A program made the position numbers and the translations under genes. 64,000 nt of DNA, taken from assembly GCA_964036665.1 (NCBI GenBank), contig OZ038531.1, positions 9,424,168 through 9,488,167 of the forward strand. Direction: 5' to 3'. The notes under the pieces were generated by a model. The model was not told the DNA's origin. It ran no database searches and worked only from the letters and a program-made list of their open reading frames with translations. This stretch comes from Gordius sp. MW1 (lineage: Eukaryota; Nematomorpha; Gordioida; Gordea; Gordiidae). Shown one piece after another: positions 10,560 to 20,605 of the stretch (the first letter of the stretch is position 1; every line of letters begins with the position of its first letter).

Positions 10560-11500
10560 AACTTTACTTCAGTCCAATGGCTCCAAGCATCCCTCCCTTC
10601 TAGAGTGGGGGAATTGGTATTCGATCTCCGCAACAGATAGCATTAGCGGGTTTTATATCTTATGAGTACCGACCCCCTTATCTCTGCCATGACATCCCTC
10701 CCAGACCCGCACCTCCAGGAGGCTCTCCACAAGTGGGAAACGGACAAGCTCGATTCAGCAGAGCGACAACTCGAAGTGACCCAAAAGGAATGGGATCTTT
10801 CCTAATATCACGTTCCGTAGCTTTTCTTTCTTCGAACGAACTATCTCAGGGAGACTCCTTTTCAATTGAGCCTCTTCCAATGGCGGTTACGTATGACTCG
10901 AAGCAATTCCGAGCAGGAATTTGGGACTCCGTATGTCTGGGGAGGTGTTACGCATAGCCATAGGTCTCCGTCTCGGATGTGACATAGTATCCCCTTTCGT
11001 ATGCGATCTCTGCAAACAGCCGGTTCAACCCAATGGTTATCAACCCCTCCATTGCAAATACAGCAAAAGCCACAACCCCAGGCACACGGCGATCAACAAA
11101 ATTATCGGTCAGTGCCTTAGAAAGGCTGGCTACCCAAACACCTTGGAGCCCGTCGGCCTTAGCACCACCGACAGGAAAAGACCAGACGGCGTCACACTCA
11201 TCCCATGGACTGAATCTCACTTGGGACTTTACCACGGTCGACATATTTGCTTCATCCAACTCCTCTCCCGACCTTATAGCCAGTGCAGAGAATAGGAAGA
11301 CAACAAAATATTCATCCCTCGCCACAATTCATTCCAGTAGTGGCAACCACAATTGGAAATTTAGGCGCCGAAGCTCTCGCTCTCTTGAAACAATTTGGAA
11401 AAGCGATCTCCAACGTCTCATTAGATTTGAAATAGTACTATTTTTTCAGGCAAAGGATCACATGGAAATCGTTAGATCCAACACGATTTCCATACACGGA
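10560..11500 (+). pseudogene. C-terminal part of an LINE polyprotein with CCHC finger and restriction-like endonuclease
   Basis: About 10575-10780 (WLQASLPSRVGELVFDLRNR, later DPHLQEALHKWETDKLDS) resembles the region downstream of the reverse transcriptase in restriction-endonuclease LINEs. 10921-11215 continues GEVLRIAIGLRLGCDIVSPF, then a zinc-knuckle (CDLC, then HCKYSKSHNPRH) and EPVGLSTTDRKRPDGVTLIP, the PD-(D/E)xK-like R-P-D-G strand. The frame then shifts near 11215 to LTWDFTTVDIFASSNS, the V-D strand after it. Established: such CCHC + R/KPD + D arrangements close R2-type LINEs. The RT itself is absent. The antisense ORF at 10948-11325 is a shadow. Clade uncertain. Confidence 0.7.
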
Positions 11501-11519
11501 TCAATGCCATCTGTTTAGT

Positions 11520-12139
11520 TATAGCGCGTTCTTATATTTTTTTGTGAATGTAATTTTTTGTACACCATTTAATAAACACATTTTGTTAAAAAATTTGAAA
11601 TTAGTTTACAATTGATGTTGTTTTTATCAAATTTATAATTACTATGACAGGGCAAAGAAATAAAAGAGATTTATAGATTTTATGACACATATCTTCTCAG
11701 TTTTAAAATCATTTGTTGTATTAATGAATTTTGTCAATTGACTGATTTTTGTTGTTATTAACAAATTATATATATTTCCACATCATGTTTTATTGAGTAT
11801 AAATTGATATATTTAATAAAATTGCACAAATTGGTATTTTTTAATTTAATACAAAATGAAGCTTTGTCTGCAAATTCCTCTATCTCTATTTCTCTGTGTA
11901 TACCGGTGAATAATTTTTATAAATTTTCCTATTTGATGGCATTTTTTATCTTTTAATGGGATATCTGGTAACCCATATCAGAGACCAGATTGCCCGGCCC
12001 GCTGCCCGGACATGCCCGGTGTCAGGTTATATTGCTGATTCGTAAAAAAGTTAAACAGTCAATCAGAATTTGATTGACATATGTCTAAATTGACTGGTAT
12101 TTTGAAATTTGTAAACAAACTTTAAATTGACTGTTATTC
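11520..12139. other. non-coding; dispersed repeat and a GC-rich patch
   Basis: Holds the third copy of the dispersed repeat (11590-11730) and at about 11985-12030 a CCCGGCCCGCTGCCCGG patch like hAT subterminal repeats. No gene seen. Confidence 0.5.
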
Positions 12140-12845
12140 ATATATAAATATAGTTATATTTAAACCTTTCGACATTTATATATAATAAGCTATTTTGTAA
12201 ACCATTTCTATGATTACTCCAAAATTTTATTATTAATATATATATATATAACAAATATAATGCATATAAAAACAAACATAGAAAACACATATCTAAAAAA
12301 TTTGTTTGCATGTATTTATACTTTGTAATATATTTTTTTGTCAGTTTTTTGACTTTCATATTAATTTTGAGTGACAATTTAAGAGTAACATTTGATTATA
12401 AGCTATCCTGCAAACCATTTCTCTAATTACTTCAAAATTTTATAAACAAACTTTAAATGGATAATCTTGTGATTGACAATTATTCTGTAGTTATATTTAA
12501 AACTTTTGACATTTATATATAATAAGCTATTTTGCAAACCATTTCTATGATTATTCCAAAATTTTATTATTAATATATATATAACAAATATAATGTAATG
12601 TAAATAAAAACAAACATAGAAAACACATATCTGAAAAATTTGTTTGCATGTACATGTACTTATACTTTATAATATATTTTTTGTTAATTTTTGACTTCCA
12701 TATTAATGTTGAGTGACAATTTAAGAATATATGATTATAAGCTATTTTGCAAACCATTTCTATAATTACTCCTAAATTTTATTATTAATATATATATATA
12801 ACAAATATAATGAAATAAAAACAAACATAGAAAACACATATCTGA
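12140..12845. repeat. local repeat array, ~337-bp unit, about two and a third copies
   Basis: Starting near 12154 and again near 12491, both units carry TTTATATATAATAAGCTATT, GCAAACCATTTCTATGATTA and AACATAGAAAACACATATCT. A third partial copy starts near 12729. The unit itself contains a half-repeat of the GCAAACCATTTCT segment. ORFs of 68-79 codons over it recur only because the repeat recurs. Confidence 0.8.
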
Positions 12846-13849
12846 CATGGTGTAATACAAATTCTGTATATATTCTGATATTAATACAAATATTTACCTA
12901 TGTAAAGATTTAGATAATTCATATATATTACGTATGGAGATTGGAATGTATGGAGAATGGAATAATATCCAAATCCTATGTTGAGATTTATAATGGCCTT
13001 AATTACACACAAATATCACGCGTTTTTTTACGCTTTGGATTTGGCGTTAAAACACTTTTAACCAATGGCTATCTGGCGAAAATCACAAGATCTTGTTTAC
13101 TTTTACATTTGTAGCCAATTGGTGCGCTTTATTGCTATGTTGAATTTTATTATTGTTGAATTATATAACCTTACACCGGCCCGCCAAGCAACTGTTTTAA
13201 ATTTATATTTTCGGGCGGGCACGATGATAAAATTCGGGCAATTGGGGCTTAATAAATCTTTTTAGATAATGTATTATTTTGTTGCTTTTTTATTTGATTG
13301 TATATAGAAATGCTAAAAGAGTTAAGAAACTTGATTTCGCCATCTGTCCCCAAGTTATTTCTATAATTTTTGAAGTCCCTATTCCTAGCTACGTTCATGA
13401 TAATGATTGAAATAATTATATTTATGTAGCCCTTCATTGTTCGTAATTCACATGTGCCGTCTATACATAATACAAAACGTCAGGCCCAAATTGACACAAT
13501 GCATACAAGTGTTAACATTTAAACTCTATTGATAAATTATTGTTTTTTATCAAAAAAGTAAGTTCTAAGAGCACAGATTGACTAATTTTAATCATTAAGA
13601 AGTTTATTCCTATGGTAAGGGCTTAGGGTTAACCCAAAAGGGGAGTATAATTTTGTTTATTGTAAGAGTATTTATAAAACATATGTACTTTAAACTTAAT
13701 TAAAAAATTGCTATATAAATATTTTCAAGGACATCGGCTGCAATTAATTAATATTTGGCTTTTTTATGATTTGTAATATAACATGTTTGTACCTAAATGC
13801 CTTAGCAATTAATATATTAAAATATTGTGACCTAGAGTGGTTTTGCCAG
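12846..13849. other. AT-rich, no gene recognised
   Basis: The only distinctive spot is a GGCCCGCC / TTCGGGCGGGC patch at about 13170-13250, similar to the one at 16890-17040. Confidence 0.5.
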
Positions 13850-13931
13850 TGATAACAATATTTTAAAGAGAACAAATTATTGTGCTCAGTAATTAATTCC
13901 TTTTTTGCTCAGTAGAATAAACAAATGCTCA

Positions 13932-15557
13932 AGTAATCAAAAATTCAGAAGGTCATACATTATCCAAGCCAAAGGAGGTGTTGGAAAGGTGGAAAGGTTA
14001 TTTCAACGAGTTAATGAATGTTGCAAATGACAAAGAACCCTTTCCCGATATAGAGCCTAACATGAATATGGTCGAACTATTTCAGTAAGAAGAAGTTAGA
14101 GTACAAATGAAAAAGATGCAAAAAGGAAAAGCTAATGGACCAGACGGAATTCTGTTGGAAGCGTTGGTAGGGTGCAGGGAAGAAGGAATCACGACTATGA
14201 CGAAGCTATTCAACAAGATATTGGCCGAAGAACGCATCCCTGACCAATGGAGACAAAGCACGATCATACCCATATTCAAAGGGAAAGGATACCCTCAAGA
14301 TTGTGGTAATTACAGAGGCATCAAGCTGACATGCCACTCCTTGAAACTGATGGAAAGAATCTTAGTAGCAAGGTTGAAGACGGAGGTGGACATATCGACT
14401 AACCAATTTGGTTTTGTGGCCGGTAAATCCACAATCGACCCGATCTTCGCCCTAAGACAAGTTATGGACAAGTATGGAAAAAAAAGAAGGAATCTACACA
14501 TGGTCTTCATAGACTTGGAGAAAGCATATGACACGGTTCCCCGCGAATTGATTTGGTGGTGCTTGAGAAGACAGAGCATCTTGGATGCATATGTACGGCT
14601 AATCAAAAACATCTATGAAGCCTCAACATCGTGCGTTCGAACGACAGTTGGAGAGTCTAAGCCCTTTCAGGTCAATATTGGTTTACACCAAGGTTCTGCC
14701 CTAAGTCCGTTTCTATTTAACGTTATTATAAACACGATAACGAGGGACTTACAGAAGCCATCCCCTTGGTGTATGCTATATGCCGATGATATAGTATTAT
14801 GCGAGGAAAAGAAGGATATCGTATTTGAAGAAGCCGATAAGTGGTCGAAACGTTTGGCTAGATATGGGCTCAAAGTCAATGACCGAAAGACGGTATACAT
14901 GGAGATGAACGCAGAAGGCACACAATCGATGAATGAACGATTGAAATTCCCAAGAGTTGACAAGTTTACGTACCTCGGCTCGATGCTACATCAAGAGGGA
15001 GGTTGTGTGAAAGAAGTTAATGCAAGAATTCAGAAGGGATGGTTAAAATAGCGTAGCGTATCCGGTGTAATGTGTGACAAGAAGATGCCAATATGGTTGA
15101 AGAGTAAAGCTTACAAATCTATCGTAAGACCGTGTTACTCTACGGAAGTGAAACATGGGCCTTAAATGCGACCCAAGAAAAACTATTACAAGCGACGGAA
15201 ATGAGAATGATACGCTGGAGCTTGGGATACACAAAGTTGGACCATATGACGAATGAAAGTCTTAGAGAAAAAATGGGTATTCAGCCAATAGCCGACTATA
15301 TTAACGAAAATCGACTAAGATGGTATGGGCATATCTTGAGAAGAAATGCGAGTGACGTCAATCGAATAGTACTAGACATGGAAGTGCCGGGAAAAAGAGG
15401 AAGAGGTCGACCTCGTGGTACCTGGAATGGGCAAGTGGACAAAGTTATGCTCAATAAGAAGATCGATCCCAATATGGCTCTAACACGAGCTAGATGGAAG
15501 AAACTGATAAAAAACCCCACGAATGTGGGACCTACGAATTGATAAAGAAGAAGAGGA
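13932..15557 (+). mobile_element. 5'-truncated RTE-type LINE with perfect 17-bp target duplication
   Basis: GAATAAACAAATGCTCA occurs immediately before (13915-13931) and immediately after (15558-15574) the element, a perfect target-site duplication as left by target-primed reverse transcription. The copy lacks the endonuclease and starts just before the RT, the usual 5' truncation. Its 3' tail is a short GATAAAGAAGAAGAG repeat instead of poly(A), as is common in RTE elements. It has few breaks and a perfect target duplication, so it is much younger than its surroundings. Confidence 0.93.
14107..15542 (+). pseudogene. LINE ORF2: reverse transcriptase and C-terminal domain
   Basis: 14107-15051 is open for 314 codons and covers the RT: GKANGPDGILLEALVG, FGFVAGKSTIDPIFAL, VFIDLEKAYDTVPRELIWW (first catalytic Asp), GLHQGSALSPFLFNVII and the YADD box in WCMLYADDIVLCEE. 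15132-15542 gives the C-terminal part: [48 protein letters not shown] and a basic KRGRGRPRGTWNGQVDKV tail. Between them lie a TAG in place of a conserved Trp (about 15049-15051) and a frameshift near 15135. An in-frame stop lies just upstream, at about 14086. Same family as the minus-strand copy at 1-1560. The RT supplies target-primed cDNA synthesis; this copy cannot act alone because it lacks the endonuclease. Confidence 0.92.
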
Positions 15558-15949
15558 GAATAAACAAATGCTCAGTAGAATAATTTAATGTACAGTAATT
15601 TAATTATTTGTTCAGTATAAAATTTATTTGTTCAGTTTTTTATTCAAATCTTGTTAAGTAATTTTTTTATTTATGCAAAGTAACTAAGAATTAGTTTTTA
15701 AAATAAAATCCTAGAGCGAGATTTGAACCCAAAATATCTAAGTAAGAGTCTTGCGTGTTTCCCATGGAGTCAAAGTGCTCGCCTAAAAAATGGTTTATTT
15801 TTGTTTATATGTTAATTAAAATAAATTTTATTTCATAAACTACCTCCTCCAAGTGCAATTGTCCATCGTTTTATAAACAATATATTTGCAAACATGTCGT
15901 TGGGTTGGCAATAAAACTAAAATTTTGCCAACCACCTAAAGAAGCCAAA

Positions 15950-16022
15950 AGTGTGCCTATTGGGTAAAAAAAGAAAGCGAGGCAGACCCTCAAAGGCTAA
16001 ATCAGCCTTTATTGTTCAGTAA
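15950..16022 (+). pseudogene. AT-hook-like exon remnant
   Basis: The stretch reads KKRKRGRPSKAKSAFIVQ, with an R-G-R-P core characteristic of AT-hooks, and is followed at once by a donor-like GGTAAGT. Such exons occur in transposase genes of MULE type and in host nuclear proteins. No further exon could be joined to it. Confidence 0.4.
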
Positions 16023-16889
16023 TGGTAAGTTTAGATTATTTAACATTGACTATATAACAAATTTTAGGTTTTTGAAATGAAAGTTGTCTCCAGCAAAATT
16101 TGTCTATTTTTCATTTTAAATTGTTAATTATTATTATCTATCTGTATTAGTAAATATTTGTGATTATATTCAAATGAAAATTTTATATTTTCCCTTTATA
16201 AAGTTTAAGATTAATTAATCTCAAAAAAAAATCAAAATAAACATGTAAAATTTAAGAAAGGAAAGGCAGAGCATTTTAGAATGGGAATTATAGGTCATCA
16301 CTTTTCCTAGCTTATTTAATTTGCCATTATTCATTTATTTGAAGGGAGGACTTAAAGGGAAAAAATTCAAGACACAGATACCTTATTATAACCTTTAAAA
16401 ATTTAACAATCAGGTCTCCAATCTATTTAATTTAGCCAAAATAAACTATTTCAATTTCCACACACTCAATTTAACTTTATTTTTACAAAATAACAGTTCT
16501 AAATAGATTAAGATTGAGTATTATTTATTAAAATTAATGAGCATTTTTTTGAAAATACTGAGCATTTTGGATATTTAACTGAGCAATATTAAGATTATTT
16601 ACTGAGCGTTTTTGAATTTTTTACTGAGCACATTAATAAAATACTGAACATATTTTACTGAGCATTTTTGATTTTTTTACTGAGCATTTAAATAACATCC
16701 TATTTTAAATAAACTCTGGGCAAATTTTTTAGTAGGACCAAATACTATTAAAGATCAAAAGTTTTATTTCGAGATATAATTCGACTTTTAAATAATATAG
16801 AAAATTAGATTTTGTCCGGGAATAAAATATTGCTATATTTGTTTTATTCAATATGCCATTAATTTAATGCTTATTTAATAGTGGTTGAA

Positions 16890-18185
16890 AAAATTTGAGA
16901 TCGCAAAATTTCGGGCCGGGCATTTCGGGCAGCTCTAATGTTTCGGGCGGGCCCGGGCGGGCACCTAGAAGGGTTCGAGCAGGGAATGAGGTCAAAAAAT
17001 TGAACCGGGCCGGGTTCGGGCATAAAATTCCTAACAAATCTGACCTCTGACCCTTATCAATTTGTATCAGTTAATTTCGCTAACTTTGTGACTGTTTTTT
17101 TAATAAATCAATAAATTTAAAGAGTGTAGATAGAGACCTGCAAAATCGATTTTTTTAAGGCCCGGCCCGGAATTAAAATGAGGAAATAGGCCCAGCCCGG
17201 GCCCGTATTTTAGCATCTTTAAAAACGAGGCCCGAGCCCGGAATTTTGGTAGTTGCAGAAACTTAATCAAACTTAATTTTGGTAAATTTTTTTATTAAAT
17301 AATAAAACGCACATAAAAAAATTATAAATGGATAAAAAATTATTTTGATGCAAAAAACACAGGCATCAAAAATTTCCGTGTTTTAGATTTGTTCTCCGCT
17401 CTTCATAAATGCGGCCAGCTGACGAAAAACACCTCTCACTCGAGGCCAAATCAGGTGTCGAAAAAATCTTACAAACAAGAGGGCTAAGCGCTGGAAATGA
17501 CCACTGTGGCCTTTCGACCAATCTGATAATTTTATTTTTTTCTCATTGATCTTTAACTTTGTGTTGGTGTCAACTTCATTTTCCTCTACCACTTTCTTCA
17601 TAGAAGATGTTTCATGCCATATCCATTCAACAAAATTGGGCTATTGAGGATATGAGACCTTTTTTGATTATTGCAGGATTTGTAAGTTTTGTTAAAAGTG
17701 GCTTGCATAGGTAATTGTCCTATTTTTATTTTCCTGAACTTCTTTACAGCATTTATGTTTTTGGAGACGGGTGTTCCATATTAAGCATCAAAACTATCAT
17801 AAATATTGCCTAATGAGCAGGAATTATAGGATAACATATTCCTGCAAATCTTACAAAAAACAAAATTTATTTTCTTATAATCTTTTCCATACTTCACTCT
17901 TTTCTGTAAGATTTTCTTTTACTTTATAAAATTCTTTCTGAATATTTTCAGCTATTAGCAGTAGATTTTTTTTGTTCCATACTTAATTGTTTGTATATTA
18001 GAATAAGCGCGAAATGAATAAATGAGTTTTAACAGATTCAATAACTTGTAATTAATTTGTTGAAATATGATAGATTGTTTTAAACAGAATAAAAGACTAC
18101 TTAGACTCTTCTAAATTATTCCGGGCCGGGCCTATAATTTATAAATTAGGCCAGGCCCGGCCCAGAATTTTAAAGCCTAAAAATT
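16890..18185 (-). mobile_element. hAT remnant with GGGCCGGGC subterminal repeats
   Basis: 17150-17240 and 18115-18170 carry opposed clusters of GGCCCGGCCCGG words; a further cluster is at 16890-17040. Between them, minus-strand 17450-17383 reads RVRGVFRQLAAFMKSGEQI, resembling the hAT dimerisation motif (R-V-F-x-x-L-x-x-x-x-K-S-x-E-Q). The right edge abuts a Ginger-like integrase fragment at about 18186 in the middle of its coding sequence, so this hAT probably inserted into that copy. Exact ends and target duplication are not certain. Confidence 0.6.
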
Positions 18186-18776
18186 TATCAGAGGATAACC
18201 CCATCATCCCCAGGCCAATGGTTTAATCGAGTGGATGAACAGGATTATATTGATGAGTCTTAAGAAAGTCCTGGGCGGGAACTGTGAGCGTTGGGAGACA
18301 GCGTTGCCTGGCGTGATCTACGAAAATGACACCTTTTTTCTTGATGTTTAGGTTTTAACTAGTGCTGTAAACATTTTTAAAAAAAATCGAACGCGTTCGC
18401 GTTTATTAACAAAAATCGAACGCGTTCAAGTTCATGTTCGTTTAAAAAAAGGAACGCGTTCACGTTCGTTCAAAAATTTAATTTAATATAAATAAATGTC
18501 TTCTATTTTTTAATACAATAAATAGCCATGATAAAAAATAATAGTTTTATATCGACAATATAATTATAAATAAATATAATATAATACAGCGAATATAAAA
18601 ATTATTTATTTATAAAAAAATTTTCTTATTGATTTTTAATAATAATTGTTTTTCAAAATTGTCATTTGATAAGCAGGAACGCTTGGCAGTTAATACAGCA
18701 TTAGCTATACTAAAAACCCGCTCCACAGCACAGGGGTAGAAAAGGGGGTTGGAGTATTATACTTAACCCATTAAGA

Positions 18777-20605
18777 CCGGACCATAGAAATCCTCGACAG
18801 ATTTTCATAAAATTTGGAATTCCTAGGTGATTTTGCACCAATAAAACAAATTAAAAAAAAATTGAAAAAAAAACTTGTTTACTGCCATTTTTAAGGTGTC
18901 GTATATATCATACGGTAGGACATGCTGTCTTTATGGCTGTATAAAACGAACTTTTAACCCTATAACTACTCTACTTTCTGTAACAGCATAGCTGGAGATA
19001 AATTGTTTTAAAGTTTATTTCAACATTTATAAAAAATAATCACAGAAAATATGAAATAATATTGTAAAAGTTATAAGGTATGATATTGAATAAAACAATT
19101 TATGTGAAGTCCCACGTTGCATTTTGTGCATATAAATTTCACAGACTTGTGACAAACCCCACACCTCCTTTGTGTTGGGTTCTTAGCAGGCCAATGTTCA
19201 AGCTTATCGAACCGAACCTCGGTATAAACATTGCTGATCCGCTTTGGATATACCGTCCTCAGTCGACAGCAATATCCATTGGGTTTGTTCAAGCACCAAA
19301 ATTTAAACCCAAATCTTATGGGCTTACCACGGATAAATTGTTTCAAATGAAATCTACCATAGTAGGGCTCCATGGCCTCATCAAAGAATATATCATCGGA
19401 TTAGGCGCAATATATTTTTCAAATTGTTGTTGATATGGTTCATTAACATTAACTTTTTTTATGCTTCCAAGTTCCCTGTTAATATTGTTATCAGAAAAGT
19501 GTAAATACTTAAAAATAGTGTTGAACCTATCTCTTGCCATACAATTAACAATGGCACTATTATTAACATCTGCCTGAGTCTGCCAATATAGTCGCTTTTG
19601 TGGCAACTTACAATACCCTGATAATAACAACACACCTAGCAGTTTGTAAATTTCATCACATGAAACATTAAAAGTTTCATCACTATACTTATATTTAGCA
19701 TATTTTTCACTTTCTCTACATATAATCTCTATTAAACTTGGATCCCAAAATAGTTGGAACACTTGTAAACGTGTCAGGGCATCTTTTTGTATAAAAGTCA
19801 ATATAATTGGAACATTTTCTTTAATATTTTGAATTTTAAATTTTGTATGTTCATTAGTTTCTGGCATAAGATTTATTGGACTCCAAGATAAGAGTTTTTG
19901 TTTTTTTGAAGGATTGTCATTTTTATAATTTGGGATAGGAATTTCTAATAACATTTCTGTAGTTAATTGAATTACTTCATTATCTATATCTCTTATTAAA
20001 ACTTCAGCTTTTCTTGATAGGACCCCAGGTCCTAACTTATGAGGATCATTAATCAAAACTTCATTTTCATCCTCTGAAATTTCATCTTTATCAGAATCAA
20101 GATAGTCTGGAGGTGGAACCAAGGCCAGATCAATTTGTTGAACATTGCTCAATAAGGTAGTATTAGATTCCAATAGAGTAAGCACTTCTTCTGTATTCAA
20201 AGGCCTACGGTATGATATATACGACACTCAATTTTAAAGACATATTTTAATATTAAAGTCTTATAAATTTTATATAAAAAACATATCATTTTAAAGAGAA
20301 ATTTTTATAGTTTAATAATATATCAAATTAAATTAATTAAATATTGTTTATATAAAACTTTATTAACAAATACTTACGGAAGGTTCTGTTTTTTCGAATT
20401 TCTAGAATTACACTTGCTTTTACGAGTTAAAGAAGGCATTGAATAAGGAAACACAATAAAAATGATCCACCAGGAGGGTAGATCACATTTTAAGCTTCAA
20501 TAAAAACTATGTTTGATAATATCTAAGGGCCATTAAGTATTAAAATTTTTAGACTAAAAATGGTCTATTTTGCGTATGATAAATACGACGGTAGGTCTAA
20601 ATGGG
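18777..20605 (-). mobile_element. piggyBac transposon with TTAA target duplication
   Basis: TTAA flanks both ends (18773-18776, 20606-20609). The TIRs are CCCATTAAGACC and CCCATTTAGACC read inward, one mismatch in 12. TTAA targeting with CCC-starting TIRs is diagnostic of piggyBac. The transposase is on the minus strand (20227 to 19071) with an internal deletion. Removal of the element restores the surrounding hAT reading context. Confidence 0.95.
19071..20227 (-). pseudogene. piggyBac transposase, internally deleted
   Basis: 20227-19343 is open for 294 codons: an acidic N-terminal part, then the start of the DDE_Tnp_1_7 domain (LTRLQVFQLFWDPSLIEIIC, LLGVLLLSGYCKLPQKRLYW, NTIFKYLHFSDNN). The frame shifts around 19373, after which 19373-19071 gives MEPYYGRFHLKQFIRGKPIR, a core block, and then jumps to the C-terminal end RLRTVYPKRISNVYTEVRFD with a cross-brace Cys/His finger (CGVC, CTKC, HINC). 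Intact family members are about 550-600 residues and have some 200 residues between these two blocks, including catalytic Asp residues; those are deleted. The finger, which binds the element's ends in the family, is kept. Confidence 0.9.

Larger units (their letters stand above)
13850..16720. mobile_element. DNA element with reiterated TGCTCAGT / ACTGAGCA ends (putative)
   Basis: The left part (13880-13935 and, past the inserted LINE, 15565-15645) repeats TGCTCAGT or TTGTTCAGT; the right part (16540-16695) repeats the complement, ACTGAGCATTTTT, about eight times. Opposed clusters of one short word look like subterminal sites of a cut-and-paste element. A LINE is inserted in the left cluster. 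An AT-hook-like exon lies inside (15950-16022). I could not fix exact TIRs or a target duplication. Confidence 0.5.

Noticed and set aside
10948-11325. 125-codon minus-strand ORF
   Set aside because: Antisense to the LINE endonuclease remnant, whose + strand motifs (CCHC, RPDG) are clear.
14310-14963. Minus-strand ORFs of about 100 codons
   Set aside because: Shadows of the LINE reverse transcriptase, which has all expected + strand motifs.
15715-15790. tRNA gene
   Set aside because: A GGTTCAAATC-like word exists on the minus strand, but no A box or cloverleaf could be made.
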